DNA of 64,000 nt, taken from the NCBI RefSeq assembly GCF_900199215.1, contig NZ_FZQA01000005.1, forward strand, positions 1 through 64,000, read 5' to 3'. The stretch is from Amphiplicatus metriothermophilus. GTDB lineage: Bacteria; Pseudomonadota; Alphaproteobacteria; Caulobacterales; Parvularculaceae. Of this stretch, positions 9,979 through 19,211 are shown piece by piece. The notes below the pieces were generated by a model. That model was not told the origin of the DNA and searched no databases. It was given only the letters and a program-made list of their open reading frames with translations. The position numbers and the translations under genes were made by a program. Positions within the stretch are counted from its first letter, which is position 1; each line of letters starts with the position of its first letter.

Positions 9979-12330
9979 ATGGCTCATCATAAGAAGCTTT
10001 GTCTTTTGAGCGGCGCTGCGCTTCTGGCGTTGTCTGCGCCGGCGTACGCGCAGGAGGGCGCAGAGGGCGACGCCGAGGAAAACGCATCCAAGGACGTGAT
10101 CGTCGTCACAGCGCGGTTTCGCGAAGAGTCGATTCAGGACATCGGCGCCAGCGTCACAGGGCTTTCGGAAGAAGCGCTTCAGGAGCAGGGGCTGCGCGAT
10201 CTCGACGACATCGCCCGCATTGTTCCGGGCCTGCAGACGATCAAGTCGCGGCAGAACTCCAACGACATTGCGATTCGCGGCGTGATCTCCGCCGGCAGCG
10301 GCTACGAGACCAGCGCGGTCTTCAGCGTTTATGTCGATGAGGTTTCGGTTGCCGGGGCGGGCAACCTTCGCGACTTCAGTTCGGTCGATCTCAACCGCAT
10401 CGAGGTTATCCGCGGGCCCCAGCCCACGCTCTACGGCGAAGGAGCGGTCGGCGGCGTCATCCGCTATTTCACGAAGGACCCCGACCTCGACGGGCCGAGA
10501 GTCACCGGAACGGCGAGAGGGCAGATCGAATCGATCAACGAAGGCGGGCTCGCCTATAGCGGCGAGAACGGGACGTCGATCATTCTTGCCCCCGGGAAAC
10601 TGGGCGTTCGGCTTTCGGGCTTTTACCGCAAGGACGAAGGCTTCATCGACAATCCGAACGAGGCCGACGACGTGAACGGTTTCGACTCCGTTGGCGGGCG
10701 CGCCGTTATCCTGGCGCAGCCGACCGACGCCCTGGAGATTCGGTTATCGGCGTTTCTTTCGCGGGACGACATGGGCGAGTCGACGCAGGTCGATCCCGGT
10801 TCCGATCCGGAGGACCTCACCTTTTCCGCGTCGCCCATGAGCGGCGACTTCTCGGACGATTTCGACCTCTATTCGGGCCGCATCTCCTATGACTTCGGCG
10901 CGCTCAACCTGACGTCGATTACCGGATATTACGAACGGCGGACCGCGTCGTCCCTGTTCAGCGCCGGGAACTCGTTCGGCCTCGCCCCCTTCTTCCCGAC
11001 GGTCGATACGACGACGTTCTCAACGTCTGCGGGAGAATTCCAGCAGTGGTCGGAGGAGGTGCGGCTCGTCTCCGATTTCGACGGGCCTTTGAACTTCACC
11101 TCTGGCTTCTATTTCAGAGACCGCCAGGACGTTGGCGGGCAGTTTCTGACCTGCGAGGGGTGCGCTCCGGTGACGACGCCGCAAAGCCCCAATCTCGCTA
11201 CTCGGCTGAGCGAAACGCAAACCCGGCAGTATTCCGGATTCCTGGAGCTGACATACGAGGTCAGCGACGTCTTTCGCGTCATCGGCGGCGCGCGCTACGT
11301 CAACGACACGGTGACGGCGACGCTCCTTCAGGATGATGTCGTCAATCTCGTTCCCCGTTTCGACGGCATGGGCAATCTCATTCCGTGGACGGAGTCCGAT
11401 CCCATACCCTTCGTCGACATTCTCGCCACGCTGAACGGCGCCGGGCTCGGCACCGAGTTCGAGTTCGTGCTCGACCGGTTCCTGCCGCGCGGCGGCGTCG
11501 AATACGACGTGACAGACGATGCAATGCTTTATCTGAACGCCGCGCTCGGCGCCCGCAACGGCGGCGTCGGCAATGCGATTGGCGCGCTGGGCGCCTCCGG
11601 CGGCGACGAGAACGTGTTCTTCGAAAACCTTTTCTTTGAGGAAGACAGCGTTTTCTCCGTCGACGGCGGCGTCAAATCGGCGTGGCTCGACGGAGCGCTG
11701 ACGGCGAATCTGGGCGTGTTCTACACGAAGTACAAGGACACGCAGATCCAGGTGAACACGCCGGCGAACAACACGATCAACGGCCCGAACCAGCGCCTGC
11801 TGGGGCTGGAGCTCGAGACGGCGTATCGGTTCAACGATATGTTCGCCACTTTCTTGAACGCGTCGGTGCTGGACGCCGAGTTCCAGGACGGACAGGTCAT
11901 CTCTCCGCCGCCGCCGGGCGTCACGCCGCCTTATTTCGACCTGGCGGAGGGTAATAGCCCTTCCAACGTGCCGGAATTCACCTTGGCGACGGGGTACACC
12001 TTCAAGCGCCCGACAGGGTGGGGCGATTTGAGCCTGACCTCGAGCGGCTCGTTCCAGTATGTCGGCAAGCGCTATTCTTCGGTGCAGAACTTTCCCTCGA
12101 CGCAGCTCGATCCGTTGGAGATCCTCAATCTGCGCATTGGCGTCGAGAATGACGTCTGGGCGCTCAATTTGTTCGCCAGCAATCTTCTGGACGATATCGA
12201 GGCGGTGAACATCGGCGGCAATCCGCTGCAGCAGTTCATCGACGCGAACGGCGACCTTAATGCGCCAGTGGTTGGTGTCAGCGTCAATCGGCCGAGAACG
12301 TTCGGCGTGAACCTGACGCTTCGGTACTGA
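9979..12330 (+). CDS. TonB-dependent outer-membrane receptor (peptide-locus transporter)
   Basis: This 783-residue receptor has a signal peptide (cleaved after AYAQ), a TonB-box-like segment (DVIVVTARF), a plug domain (LDDIARIVPGLQTIKSRQNS, RIEVIRGPQPTLYGEGAVGG) and a beta barrel ending in the aromatic C-terminus TLRY. It should import a substrate across the outer membrane using TonB energy. A GGGAGGG site precedes the ATG. It starts the plus-strand arm containing two permeases and the dgcN/dgcA pair, so a peptide or muropeptide-type substrate is inferred. The C-terminal barrel resembles the class often annotated as iron/organic-ligand receptors, so the ligand remains open. Confidence 0.9.
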   Translation: MAHHKKLCLLSGAALLALSAPAYAQEGAEGDAEENASKDVIVVTARFREESIQDIGASVTGLSEEALQEQGLRDLDDIARIVPGLQTIKSRQNSNDIAIRGVISAGSGYETSAVFSVYVDEVSVAGAGNLRDFSSVDLNRIEVIRGPQPTLYGEGAVGGVIRYFTKDPDLDGPRVTGTARGQIESINEGGLAYSGENGTSIILAPGKLGVRLSGFYRKDEGFIDNPNEADDVNGFDSVGGRAVILAQPTDALEIRLSAFLSRDDMGESTQVDPGSDPEDLTFSASPMSGDFSDDFDLYSGRISYDFGALNLTSITGYYERRTASSLFSAGNSFGLAPFFPTVDTTTFSTSAGEFQQWSEEVRLVSDFDGPLNFTSGFYFRDRQDVGGQFLTCEGCAPVTTPQSPNLATRLSETQTRQYSGFLELTYEVSDVFRVIGGARYVNDTVTATLLQDDVVNLVPRFDGMGNLIPWTESDPIPFVDILATLNGAGLGTEFEFVLDRFLPRGGVEYDVTDDAMLYLNAALGARNGGVGNAIGALGASGGDENVFFENLFFEEDSVFSVDGGVKSAWLDGALTANLGVFYTKYKDTQIQVNTPANNTINGPNQRLLGLELETAYRFNDMFATFLNASVLDAEFQDGQVISPPPPGVTPPYFDLAEGNSPSNVPEFTLATGYTFKRPTGWGDLSLTSSGSFQYVGKRYSSVQNFPSTQLDPLEILNLRIGVENDVWALNLFASNLLDDIEAVNIGGNPLQQFIDANGDLNAPVVGVSVNRPRTFGVNLTLRY

Positions 12331-12340
12331 CATTTGCGCT

Positions 12341-12397
12341 TGTGCGAACGCGCCCGGCGAAGCTCTTCCGCTCCCCCGGCGCCGGGCGCGTCGCACA
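12341..12397 (+). terminator. Long GC-rich hairpin between receptor and permease genes
   Basis: Bases 12341-12359 pair with 12380-12397. An 11-bp CGCGCCCGGCG stem and a 7-bp TGTGCGA stem are separated by one bulged A, with a 20-base loop. There is no T-run. The hairpin lies 10 bases after the receptor stop and 66 before the permease start. It could terminate or attenuate transcription, or stabilise the receptor message so that it exceeds the downstream genes. Confidence 0.6.
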
Positions 12398-12463
12398 TCC
12401 ATACAGGCGCTCCGGCTCGAGCATGTCGGGACCAACTGACGGATAACGGCTGGCGAAGCGTTT

Positions 12464-13564
12464 ATGAATGACGTGTTCAAACGATATCTTCTGCCGGGGC
12501 TCGTCTTTCAATCCGTAATCATCGGCGGCGGATACGGCACAGGCCGCGAAATCGCGGAGTTCTTCTTATCGCACGGAGCCGTCGGCGGGCTGCTGGGCAT
12601 GGCTGTGGCGGCGCTTGCATGGGGTGTCGTCCTGGCGATCGCATTCGAATTCGCGCGCATCACGAAGGGGTACAACTACCGGACCTTCTTCGGCGCGCTC
12701 CTGGGGCCGGTCTGGCCGGTGTTCGAGATTCTCTACCTGCTGATCGCGCTGCTGGTGCTTTCCGTGCTTGGATCGGCGGCCGGCGAGATGGCGGCGGAGA
12801 CATTCGGTCTCCCGCGCTTTGTCGGTGCCGCCGTGTTGCTCGGCGCGGTCGGCGCGCTCGCCTATTGGGGCAGCAAGACCATCGAACGCGCGCTGACTTT
12901 CTGGTCGATCATTCTCTACACGGTCTACGGCGCGTTTTTCATCTGGGTCGCGGCGCGCTTTGGCGGCGACATCTCATCCGCCCTGTCTCAGGGAAAGGCG
13001 GAGGGCGCGTGGCGCCTGGACGGCCTTCGCTATGCTGCTTACAACCTTATTGCCCTTGCGGCCGTGCTCTTTGTCCTGCCTTATCTCGACTCGCGGGAAA
13101 CCGCGCTGAAGGCCGGCTTCGGCGCTGGCCTTCTCGGCGTCATTCCCGGCGTTTTCGTGTTCCTCGCGATGCTGTCGCAATATCCCGGAGTCGAACAGGA
13201 GCCTGTGCCGGTGTTGTCAGTCCTGCAGGGGCTGAACTCGCTCTGGTTCTTTGTCGTCTTCCAGATCGTGCTCTTCGGCACGTTCATCGAAACCGGGGCG
13301 GGCATCGTCCACGCCGTCAACGAGCGCGTGGCGAGCGTTTTCGATGAAAAAGGCCGGGATTTCCCGCACTGGGCGCGACTGGCCGTGGCGCTGTCGCTGC
13401 TGGGCGGTGCCATCTTTCTCGCGAGCGCGGTCGGGATCATCGACCTGATCGCCAAGGGCTACGGCGCGCTGTCTTACGCCTTTATCGCCATCGTCGTCGC
13501 GCCATTGCTTACCATCGGCGTTTACAGGATCGCCGCCGCAAAACCCTTGTTGACGGAGACGTAA
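12464..13564 (+). CDS. YkvI-like multi-spanning membrane transporter
   Basis: This 366-residue integral membrane protein has about ten hydrophobic segments. The first (LPGLVFQSVIIGGGYGTGRE) carries the Gly-rich unwound motif typical of LeuT/APC-fold carriers. It looks like the YkvI family, whose substrates are not established. It is followed two bases later by dgcN with a GGAG site inside its 3' end, so the genes are co-transcribed. Context suggests inner-membrane uptake of D-amino acids or small peptides after the TonB receptor; this is inference. Confidence 0.75.
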   Translation: MNDVFKRYLLPGLVFQSVIIGGGYGTGREIAEFFLSHGAVGGLLGMAVAALAWGVVLAIAFEFARITKGYNYRTFFGALLGPVWPVFEILYLLIALLVLSVLGSAAGEMAAETFGLPRFVGAAVLLGAVGALAYWGSKTIERALTFWSIILYTVYGAFFIWVAARFGGDISSALSQGKAEGAWRLDGLRYAAYNLIALAAVLFVLPYLDSRETALKAGFGAGLLGVIPGVFVFLAMLSQYPGVEQEPVPVLSVLQGLNSLWFFVVFQIVLFGTFIETGAGIVHAVNERVASVFDEKGRDFPHWARLAVALSLLGGAIFLASAVGIIDLIAKGYGALSYAFIAIVVAPLLTIGVYRIAAAKPLLTET

Positions 13565-13565
13565 T

Positions 13566-14651
13566 GTGAATCTGGCCAAGCAAAGCCGGGCGAGCGAGCC
13601 TGTGGAAGGGCATGCGCAGAACAGCCCGATGGTGCGGCTGCGGCCGCCCTGGCTGATCTATTTCGGCGATGTCGAGGACGTCGGCCACGCCAAGACCGGG
13701 CTGGGGCTTATTCAATGGCGGCGGGAATTCTGCGCCGGCCAGATGCGCGCGTCCGGCTGCCATGTGGATGGCGGCATTCCTGACATGGGCATCGGCGAAG
13801 CGGTCGCGGCCGGGGTGAATTCGCTGGTGATCGGCGTCGCGCCTGCAGGCGGCTCGATCCCCCCTACATGGGTCAGCGACCTCGTGCGCGCCGCGCGCGC
13901 CGGGATCGACATCGTGTCCGGGATGCACGCGCGGCTGTCGGATTTTCCTGAGATCGTCGCCGCAGCGCGGGAGTCGGGCGCGCGCCTCATCGACGTTCGC
14001 ACGCCGCCGCGGAACATCCCGGTCGGTTCCGGCGAGAGGCGTTCGGGCAAACGACTTCTGACGGTCGGCACGGACTGCGCCGTCGGCAAGAAATACACCG
14101 CGCTCGCCGTCGAGAAAGAAATGCGCGCCCGCGGCTGGAACGCCGACTTCCGCGCGACCGGACAGACCGGCATCATGATCGCCGGGCAGGGCGTCGCCAT
14201 TGACAGCGTTATCGCCGATTTCATCTCGGGCGCCGCCGAGATGCTTTCACCCGCGGCGGCGCCCGACCATTGGGACGTGATTGAAGGGCAGGGCTCGCTC
14301 TCCCATCCGAGCTTCGCCGGCGTCAGCCTCGGGCTGCTTCATGGGGCGCAGCCCGACGCGCTCGTCCTGTGCCACGACCCGTCGCGAAAGTTTCTCCTGG
14401 GCATGGAGGGGAGCGGCTCGTTTCCAATCCTGCCGCTGGCTCAATCGATTGAGCAGTGCCTTGGCCTTGCCCGCCGCGTGAACGTCAACGCTCGGTTCGT
14501 CGGCGTGTCGGTCAATACGTCTCGCGTGTCTCCTGAAGAGCGCTCGCGATTGTACGAAGAGATCGCGCGCGAGACGGGACTGCCCGTCGCTGATCCCATT
14601 CGGGAGGGGGTGAAGGCGATCGTCGACCGTATTGCCGCGGAGTTCCGCTGA
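13566..14651 (+). CDS. dgcN: D-glutamate N-acetyltransferase DgcN (DUF1611 family)
   Basis: This 361-residue DUF1611 protein has an N-terminal Rossmann-like half (WLIYFGDVEDVGHAKTGLGL) and a C-terminal P-loop domain with GTDCAVGKKYTAL, then FRATGQTGIM and a DVIEGQGSLSHP segment. DUF1611 proteins of this type are known as DgcN, which acetylates D-glutamate as the first step of a D-glutamate catabolic pathway. The assignment is strengthened by the directly overlapping dgcA gene. A GTG start at 13566 has GGAG seven bases upstream; an ATG at 13629 is the main alternative. The enzyme should be cytoplasmic. Confidence 0.85.
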   Translation: MNLAKQSRASEPVEGHAQNSPMVRLRPPWLIYFGDVEDVGHAKTGLGLIQWRREFCAGQMRASGCHVDGGIPDMGIGEAVAAGVNSLVIGVAPAGGSIPPTWVSDLVRAARAGIDIVSGMHARLSDFPEIVAAARESGARLIDVRTPPRNIPVGSGERRSGKRLLTVGTDCAVGKKYTALAVEKEMRARGWNADFRATGQTGIMIAGQGVAIDSVIADFISGAAEMLSPAAAPDHWDVIEGQGSLSHPSFAGVSLGLLHGAQPDALVLCHDPSRKFLLGMEGSGSFPILPLAQSIEQCLGLARRVNVNARFVGVSVNTSRVSPEERSRLYEEIARETGLPVADPIREGVKAIVDRIAAEFR

Positions 14652-15643
14652 TGGCCCGGAAGCTTGGTGTGCATAAAACGTCATGGCCGATGAGGGCGCC
14701 GTTTCGCATCACCGGCTATGTGTTCGAAACGATCGACGCCGTTGTCGTCGAAATCAGTGAAGGCGGCCATGTCGGGCGCGGCGAGGGCTGCGGGGTCTAT
14801 TACCTGAACGACGTGGCGGACGGGATGCTCGACAGCATCGAGGCGCTGCGGTCGGACATCGAGGGCGGGCTCACGAGAGAGGAGCTTCAGTCGGCGTTGC
14901 CGGCCGGGGGCGCGCGCAACGCCGTCGACTGCGCGCTGTGGGATCTGACGGCGAAGCAGACTGGCAAGTCCGTCTGGGAGCTTACGGAGATCGAACCGCG
15001 CCCGGTGCAGACGGTGTTCACTATCGGGATTGAGGAAACGCCTGAGAAGATGGCGGCGAAGGCCGCGGGCGCGCGCGCCTTTCCGGTTCTCAAGGTCAAG
15101 CTCGACGGCGAGCAGCCGGTGGAGCGGATTGCGGCGATCCGCGCGGTGCGGCCCGACGCGACGCTGGTGATCGACGCCAATCAGGGCTTCTCGCTCGATC
15201 AGCTCAAGGAGGTCGCGGCGCCGCTCGGCGAACTTGGCGTTGCGATGATCGAGCAACCGCTGCGCCGTGGAGAGGACGAAGGCCTCGCCGGTTTCGACTC
15301 GCCCGTGCCCATCTGCGCCGATGAAAGCTGTCTCCATCGGGGCGAGTTGCCGGCGGCGCTCGAACGCTACGACATGATCAACATCAAACTCGACAAGACG
15401 GGCGGACTCACGGAGGGCCTCGCGCTCGCCCGCGAGGCGCGCGCGGCCGGCAAACGCGTCATGGTCGGCAACATGGTGGGCACGTCGCTTTCTATGGCGC
15501 CGGCGTTCGTGGTCGCGCAGCTTTGCGATTTCGTCGATCTCGACGGGCCGCTCAACCTGAAATCGGACTACGCCGGCGGCATGTCGTATGACGGCGGCAT
15601 GGTGTCGGCGCCTTCGCCGGGCTTCTGGGGAGGCATGAGCTGA
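14651..15643 (+). CDS. dgcA: N-acetyl-D-glutamate racemase DgcA (enolase superfamily, dipeptide-epimerase-like)
   Basis: This 330-residue enolase-superfamily protein has all expected catalytic elements: the KxK pair in LKVKLDGE, the metal ligands in VIDANQG, AMIEQPL and ICADES, and the second catalytic Lys in NIKLDKTGG. The family includes L-Ala-D/L-Glu epimerases. With a DUF1611 partner, the DgcA role fits best: conversion of N-acetyl-D-glutamate to N-acetyl-L-glutamate, which a deacetylase then turns into L-glutamate. The start codon overlaps the dgcN stop (TGATG), implying translational coupling. A role as a muropeptide L-Ala-D-Glu epimerase cannot be excluded and would fit the same nutritional context. 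Confidence 0.85.
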   Translation: MARKLGVHKTSWPMRAPFRITGYVFETIDAVVVEISEGGHVGRGEGCGVYYLNDVADGMLDSIEALRSDIEGGLTREELQSALPAGGARNAVDCALWDLTAKQTGKSVWELTEIEPRPVQTVFTIGIEETPEKMAAKAAGARAFPVLKVKLDGEQPVERIAAIRAVRPDATLVIDANQGFSLDQLKEVAAPLGELGVAMIEQPLRRGEDEGLAGFDSPVPICADESCLHRGELPAALERYDMINIKLDKTGGLTEGLALAREARAAGKRVMVGNMVGTSLSMAPAFVVAQLCDFVDLDGPLNLKSDYAGGMSYDGGMVSAPSPGFWGGMS

Positions 15644-15695
15644 CTCGGGCGGCGGCATATCCGCGCCGGCTCGGGGACGGCCAGGGGCGCGGCGC

Positions 15696-16832
15696 ATGAT
15701 TGAGTCCGGCGACGTTTTCGGGCTGCTCGCCGCGCTTTTGTGCCTCTCGGCGGTTGCGGCGGCGCTGGAGACGACGCCCGTCGGCAGGCGAATCTCCGGC
15801 GTCGGCTTCGTTCTGGTGGGCGCGCTCGCCGCGTCGCACTTCGGCGTCATTCCGCGCAGCGCCCCGCTCTACGACGCCATCTGGACCTATCTGGTCCCTT
15901 TCGCGATCGCGCTTTTTCTCCTGAAGGCGGACCTCGTCAAAGTCTTCGTCGAAGGCGGGCGCGTACTCATCGGTTTCGCTATTGGCGGCGTCGGCGCCGC
16001 CGCCGGCGCGCTTCTCGGCGCGCTCCTGCTCGATCTCGGGCCGAACGAGCCGGCGATCGCCGCGGTATTCAGCGCGACTTACATCGGCGGCTCGCTGAAC
16101 TTTGTCGCCGTCGCCGAGGCCGTGCGGTTCGATCAGTCTTCGGAGCTGGCGGCGGCGCTTGCGATCGACAACATCCTCGGCACGGGGTTCATCATCTTCA
16201 TCAACCTGATCGCGGGCTGGGCGCTGCTGCAGCGGCTTTATCCCTGGCGCAGCGAGAGCGTCTGGGGCGCGGCCGACAGCCCGGGCGGCGAGATCGGCAC
16301 TTCGGTCACCCTGCCGAATCTCCTGTCCGCCATCGCCGTCGCCTCAGTCGTCGTCGCCGTGAGCGGCTTCGCGGCGGCGCGGCTCGGACTCGATCGCTAT
16401 ACGCTTCTCTTCATCACCGTGCTCATGACGGCGGTCGCCACGGTCGGCCGGACGTTCGTCGCGCGGCTTCGCGGCGAAGACATGATCGCCATGATCTTCA
16501 TGTATCTCTTCTTCGCGATCATCGGCGCGGGGGCGGACATCGGCGGCATGCTTAGCGCGGCGCCGGAAATGTTCATGATCGTGCTGATGATCTTTGCCGC
16601 GCACCTCGTCGTGCTTTTTGCGGCGGGCGCCGTGCTGAAGCTCAACTACGCGGAGCTCATCGTCGCTTCGCTTGCCTGCATCACCGGGCCGCCCGTCGCG
16701 GCAGCCATCGCGATCCTGATGAAATGGCGAAATCTCGTCGCGCCGGGGATCCTCACAGGGATCCTCGGCTATGTCGTCGGCAATTTCGCCGGTGTCGGTA
16801 TTTTCAAGCTTCTCGGAGGCTCGCTGCAATGA
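15696..16832 (+). CDS. DUF819 family membrane protein (putative permease)
   Basis: This 378-residue inner-membrane protein has about ten hydrophobic segments and two related halves, as in DUF819/YjcL proteins. Recognisable parts are FSATYIGGSLNFVAVAEAV and the C-terminal CITGPPVAAAIAILMKWRN. The family is thought to be a transporter family but has no settled substrate. It lies 52 bases after dgcA in the same direction and 34 bases before the next hydrolase. DUF819 proteins accompanying dipeptide epimerases would suggest transport of an amino acid or peptide; this is inference. Confidence 0.85.
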   Translation: MIESGDVFGLLAALLCLSAVAAALETTPVGRRISGVGFVLVGALAASHFGVIPRSAPLYDAIWTYLVPFAIALFLLKADLVKVFVEGGRVLIGFAIGGVGAAAGALLGALLLDLGPNEPAIAAVFSATYIGGSLNFVAVAEAVRFDQSSELAAALAIDNILGTGFIIFINLIAGWALLQRLYPWRSESVWGAADSPGGEIGTSVTLPNLLSAIAVASVVVAVSGFAAARLGLDRYTLLFITVLMTAVATVGRTFVARLRGEDMIAMIFMYLFFAIIGAGADIGGMLSAAPEMFMIVLMIFAAHLVVLFAAGAVLKLNYAELIVASLACITGPPVAAAIAILMKWRNLVAPGILTGILGYVVGNFAGVGIFKLLGGSLQ

Positions 16833-16866
16833 GCGCCGCCTTCATCCGGACAGCAAGGAGGGTGTC

Positions 16867-18867
16867 ATGTCGTTGACCACCATAGCTCGCAGCATCTTCG
16901 CCGCGGCCGCGCTTTTGTCGCTGCCGATTTCGGCCGCGGCGCAGGAAAATCCGCTGGCTCCTGACCCGCTGGAGGAAGAGGAGGTTGAGACCGAGGAAAG
17001 CGAGCAGCCGGAAGATGCGGCGGCGCCAGCCGAGGGCGTCGCCGCGTTGACGAAGGCGGACGTCGACGCCTGGCTCGACGGCTTCATGCCTTATGCGCTT
17101 GAAGAAGCCGATATCGTCGGCGCCGTGGTGACTGTCGTCAAGGACGGCGAGATCCTGACGAGCCGCGGCTTCGGGTACTCCGACCTCGAAAACAGGACGC
17201 CGGTCGACGGCTATGGAACAATTTTCCGCCCCGGGTCGATTTCCAAGCTGTTCACCTGGATCGCCGTGATGCAGCTCGTCGAGCAGGGCAAGATCGACCT
17301 CGATGAGGACGTGAACACGTATCTCGATTTCGAGATCCCCGACGCCTTCGGCGCGCCGATCACCATGCGCAACCTGATGACGCACACGCCGGGCTTTCAG
17401 GAAAAGTTCCGGAACCTGATTATCGGCGATCCCGAGATGGCGCTGCCGCTCGAGGAGTTCCTGAAATCCTCCCCGCCACCCTCGCGCATCTTTCCGCCGG
17501 GCGTGACGCCGGCCTACTCCAACTATGGAACGGCGCTCGCGGGATATATCGTGCAGCGGCTGTCGGGCGAGCCTTTTGAGGAATACGTCGAGCGGCACAT
17601 CTTTGACCCGCTCGGCATGGAGCGCGCCACCTTCCGCCAGCCGCTGCCCGAGCAATTCGAGCCCTACATGTCGAAGGGCTACCGGAGCGCGTCGGACGGA
17701 GAGGCCCAGTATTACGAGATCGTTCCGATGTCGCCGGCGGGTTCCATGGCGGCGAGCGGCGAGGCTATGGGGCGCTTTATGATCGGCATGCTTGAACGAG
17801 ATCCTGCAATCATGAAGCCGGAGACGTGGCGACAGATGTACGAGACGATCTATCAGCTCTCGCCGCCCCTGAACGCCATGGCCTTAGGCGTCTGGGAGCT
17901 CGACAAGGGGGATTTGAGACTCCGCGGGCACGGAGGCGACACGAGCTTCTTTCATTCCGATCTGAACGTCGCTCTCGACAAGAACGTGGGGATTTACGTT
18001 TCCGTGAACAGCTCCGGAGAAGGGGCGGGGCCGTTGCGTTTTGCGGTGACGACGCGGTTCGCGCAGCGGTACTTCCCGGAAGCGACCGTGCCGGTCGGAC
18101 CGCGCCTCGATACGGCGAAGGAACACGGCGCGCTGGTCGTCGGAGAGTATGAAAGCTCCCGGACGGTGGTCACCAACTTCGCCGCCATCCTCCGTTTCCT
18201 GGGCCAGCAAAAGATCACCATGAACGAGGAGGGGGATCTTGTATTCGAACTCTTCGGAAAGCCGTCCGTCTGGCGCGAGGTGGAGCCCTTCGTATGGCGC
18301 CATGTCGACGGCTATGAGCGGCTTGTCGCTGTTCGAAAGGAAAGCGGCGAGCTCGACTATGTCACCTTCGAGCCCATTTCGCCGATCATCCATCTGTTGC
18401 CCGCGCCGTGGTATCGCGCGTCGTCCCTTGTGACGCCGGTGCTTGCGGTTGCGCTCGGCGCGCTGGCGTTGACGCTGGTGTTCTGGCCGGTTCGCGCCCT
18501 CGTTCGCTGGCGCTATAAGCAGCCGTTTGCCCTGCGCGGCAAGGAAGCCATGGCGTACCGTCTCGCGCGCGTCGGGGCCGCGCTGGTCTTCGTCTTCATC
18601 GGAGCATGGGTGCTGACGTTCCAGTCCCTGTTCTCGGACCTGTCCGGACTCGGCGCTGACTTCGATACGCAATTGTATCTCACCATGGCGACGCAGATCC
18701 TGCTTTACGTGGCGATGGCGATTTCCCTCTGGAACGTCTTTATCGTCTGGCGGGGACGGCAGAGCTGGTTCGCGAAACTCTGGAGTCTCGTGCTGGCGCT
18801 GGCCGTGCTGGTCGTCCTTCTGTTCTCGGCCCTCAACGGCCTCCTCAGCTGGGAGACCAGCTTCTGA
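16867..18867 (+). CDS. Serine hydrolase, beta-lactamase fold with C-terminal four-helix membrane domain
   Basis: This 666-residue protein has a signal peptide (1-25), an acidic linker (LEEEEVETEESEQPEDA), a catalytic domain with SISK at 124-127, a YSN motif and GHGGD, a beta domain, and four predicted membrane helices in the last 140 residues. The catalytic part is periplasmic, anchored in the inner membrane. AAGGAGG six bases before the ATG at 16867 fixes the start. Its catalytic domain is very similar to that of the hydrolase at 1514-3037, at the other end of the cluster. It ends the plus-strand operon and is followed by a strong hairpin. Confidence 0.88.
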   Translation: MSLTTIARSIFAAAALLSLPISAAAQENPLAPDPLEEEEVETEESEQPEDAAAPAEGVAALTKADVDAWLDGFMPYALEEADIVGAVVTVVKDGEILTSRGFGYSDLENRTPVDGYGTIFRPGSISKLFTWIAVMQLVEQGKIDLDEDVNTYLDFEIPDAFGAPITMRNLMTHTPGFQEKFRNLIIGDPEMALPLEEFLKSSPPPSRIFPPGVTPAYSNYGTALAGYIVQRLSGEPFEEYVERHIFDPLGMERATFRQPLPEQFEPYMSKGYRSASDGEAQYYEIVPMSPAGSMAASGEAMGRFMIGMLERDPAIMKPETWRQMYETIYQLSPPLNAMALGVWELDKGDLRLRGHGGDTSFFHSDLNVALDKNVGIYVSVNSSGEGAGPLRFAVTTRFAQRYFPEATVPVGPRLDTAKEHGALVVGEYESSRTVVTNFAAILRFLGQQKITMNEEGDLVFELFGKPSVWREVEPFVWRHVDGYERLVAVRKESGELDYVTFEPISPIIHLLPAPWYRASSLVTPVLAVALGALALTLVFWPVRALVRWRYKQPFALRGKEAMAYRLARVGAALVFVFIGAWVLTFQSLFSDLSGLGADFDTQLYLTMATQILLYVAMAISLWNVFIVWRGRQSWFAKLWSLVLALAVLVVLLFSALNGLLSWETSF

Positions 18868-19211
18868 GGGGTTGGGCGACGTGACGCACCCGCGCTGACG
18901 CGGCGACGACGATGCGAATGCATCGTCGTCGCTGCCGGCTGCCAACAGCGACAGCGAGCCGAGGGCGAATGTAGGGCGCCGCCTGACGGGCCCAACTTCT
19001 GCCAATCTACTGAAAGCCCCAAACAGTGGTGCCCAGGAGAGGAATCGCCCGTCCCGAGTCTGGTTTTACTATCAAAATATTGGGAGAGGCCGTTCATCTG
19101 TGTACCAAGCACCATGCCAACACTTCAATACGCTTGGGTAATTCTGTTCCCAAACATGGTTTATTCTGTATCACGTTTGCGCATGTTTGTCAGCATTGGG
19201 ACGAAAAATTT
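18868..19211. other. Gene-free stretch between the dgc operon and the IS1595-family element
   Basis: No coding frame here has family-like sequence. It holds the operon-end hairpin (18903-18932) and a 21-base segment at 19027-19047 whose reverse strand reads like a tRNA 3' end (ends TCCTGGGCACCA). The right part, from about 19060, is noticeably more AT-rich. Neither the missing half of the integrase nor a target duplication for the IS was found here, suggesting a deletion beside the element. Confidence 0.6.
18903..18932 (+). terminator. Perfect 13-bp hairpin after the dgc operon
   Basis: GCGACGACGATGC pairs with GCATCGTCGTCGC around a GAAT loop, 35 bases after the last hydrolase stop. No T-run follows, so Rho-independent function is not certain, but the position fits the end of the operon. 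Confidence 0.6.

Noticed and set aside
11020-12480. A 486-codon minus-strand frame under the TonB receptor
   Set aside because: It is antisense to a receptor with intact plug and barrel, and its composition is Arg-rich and unstructured.
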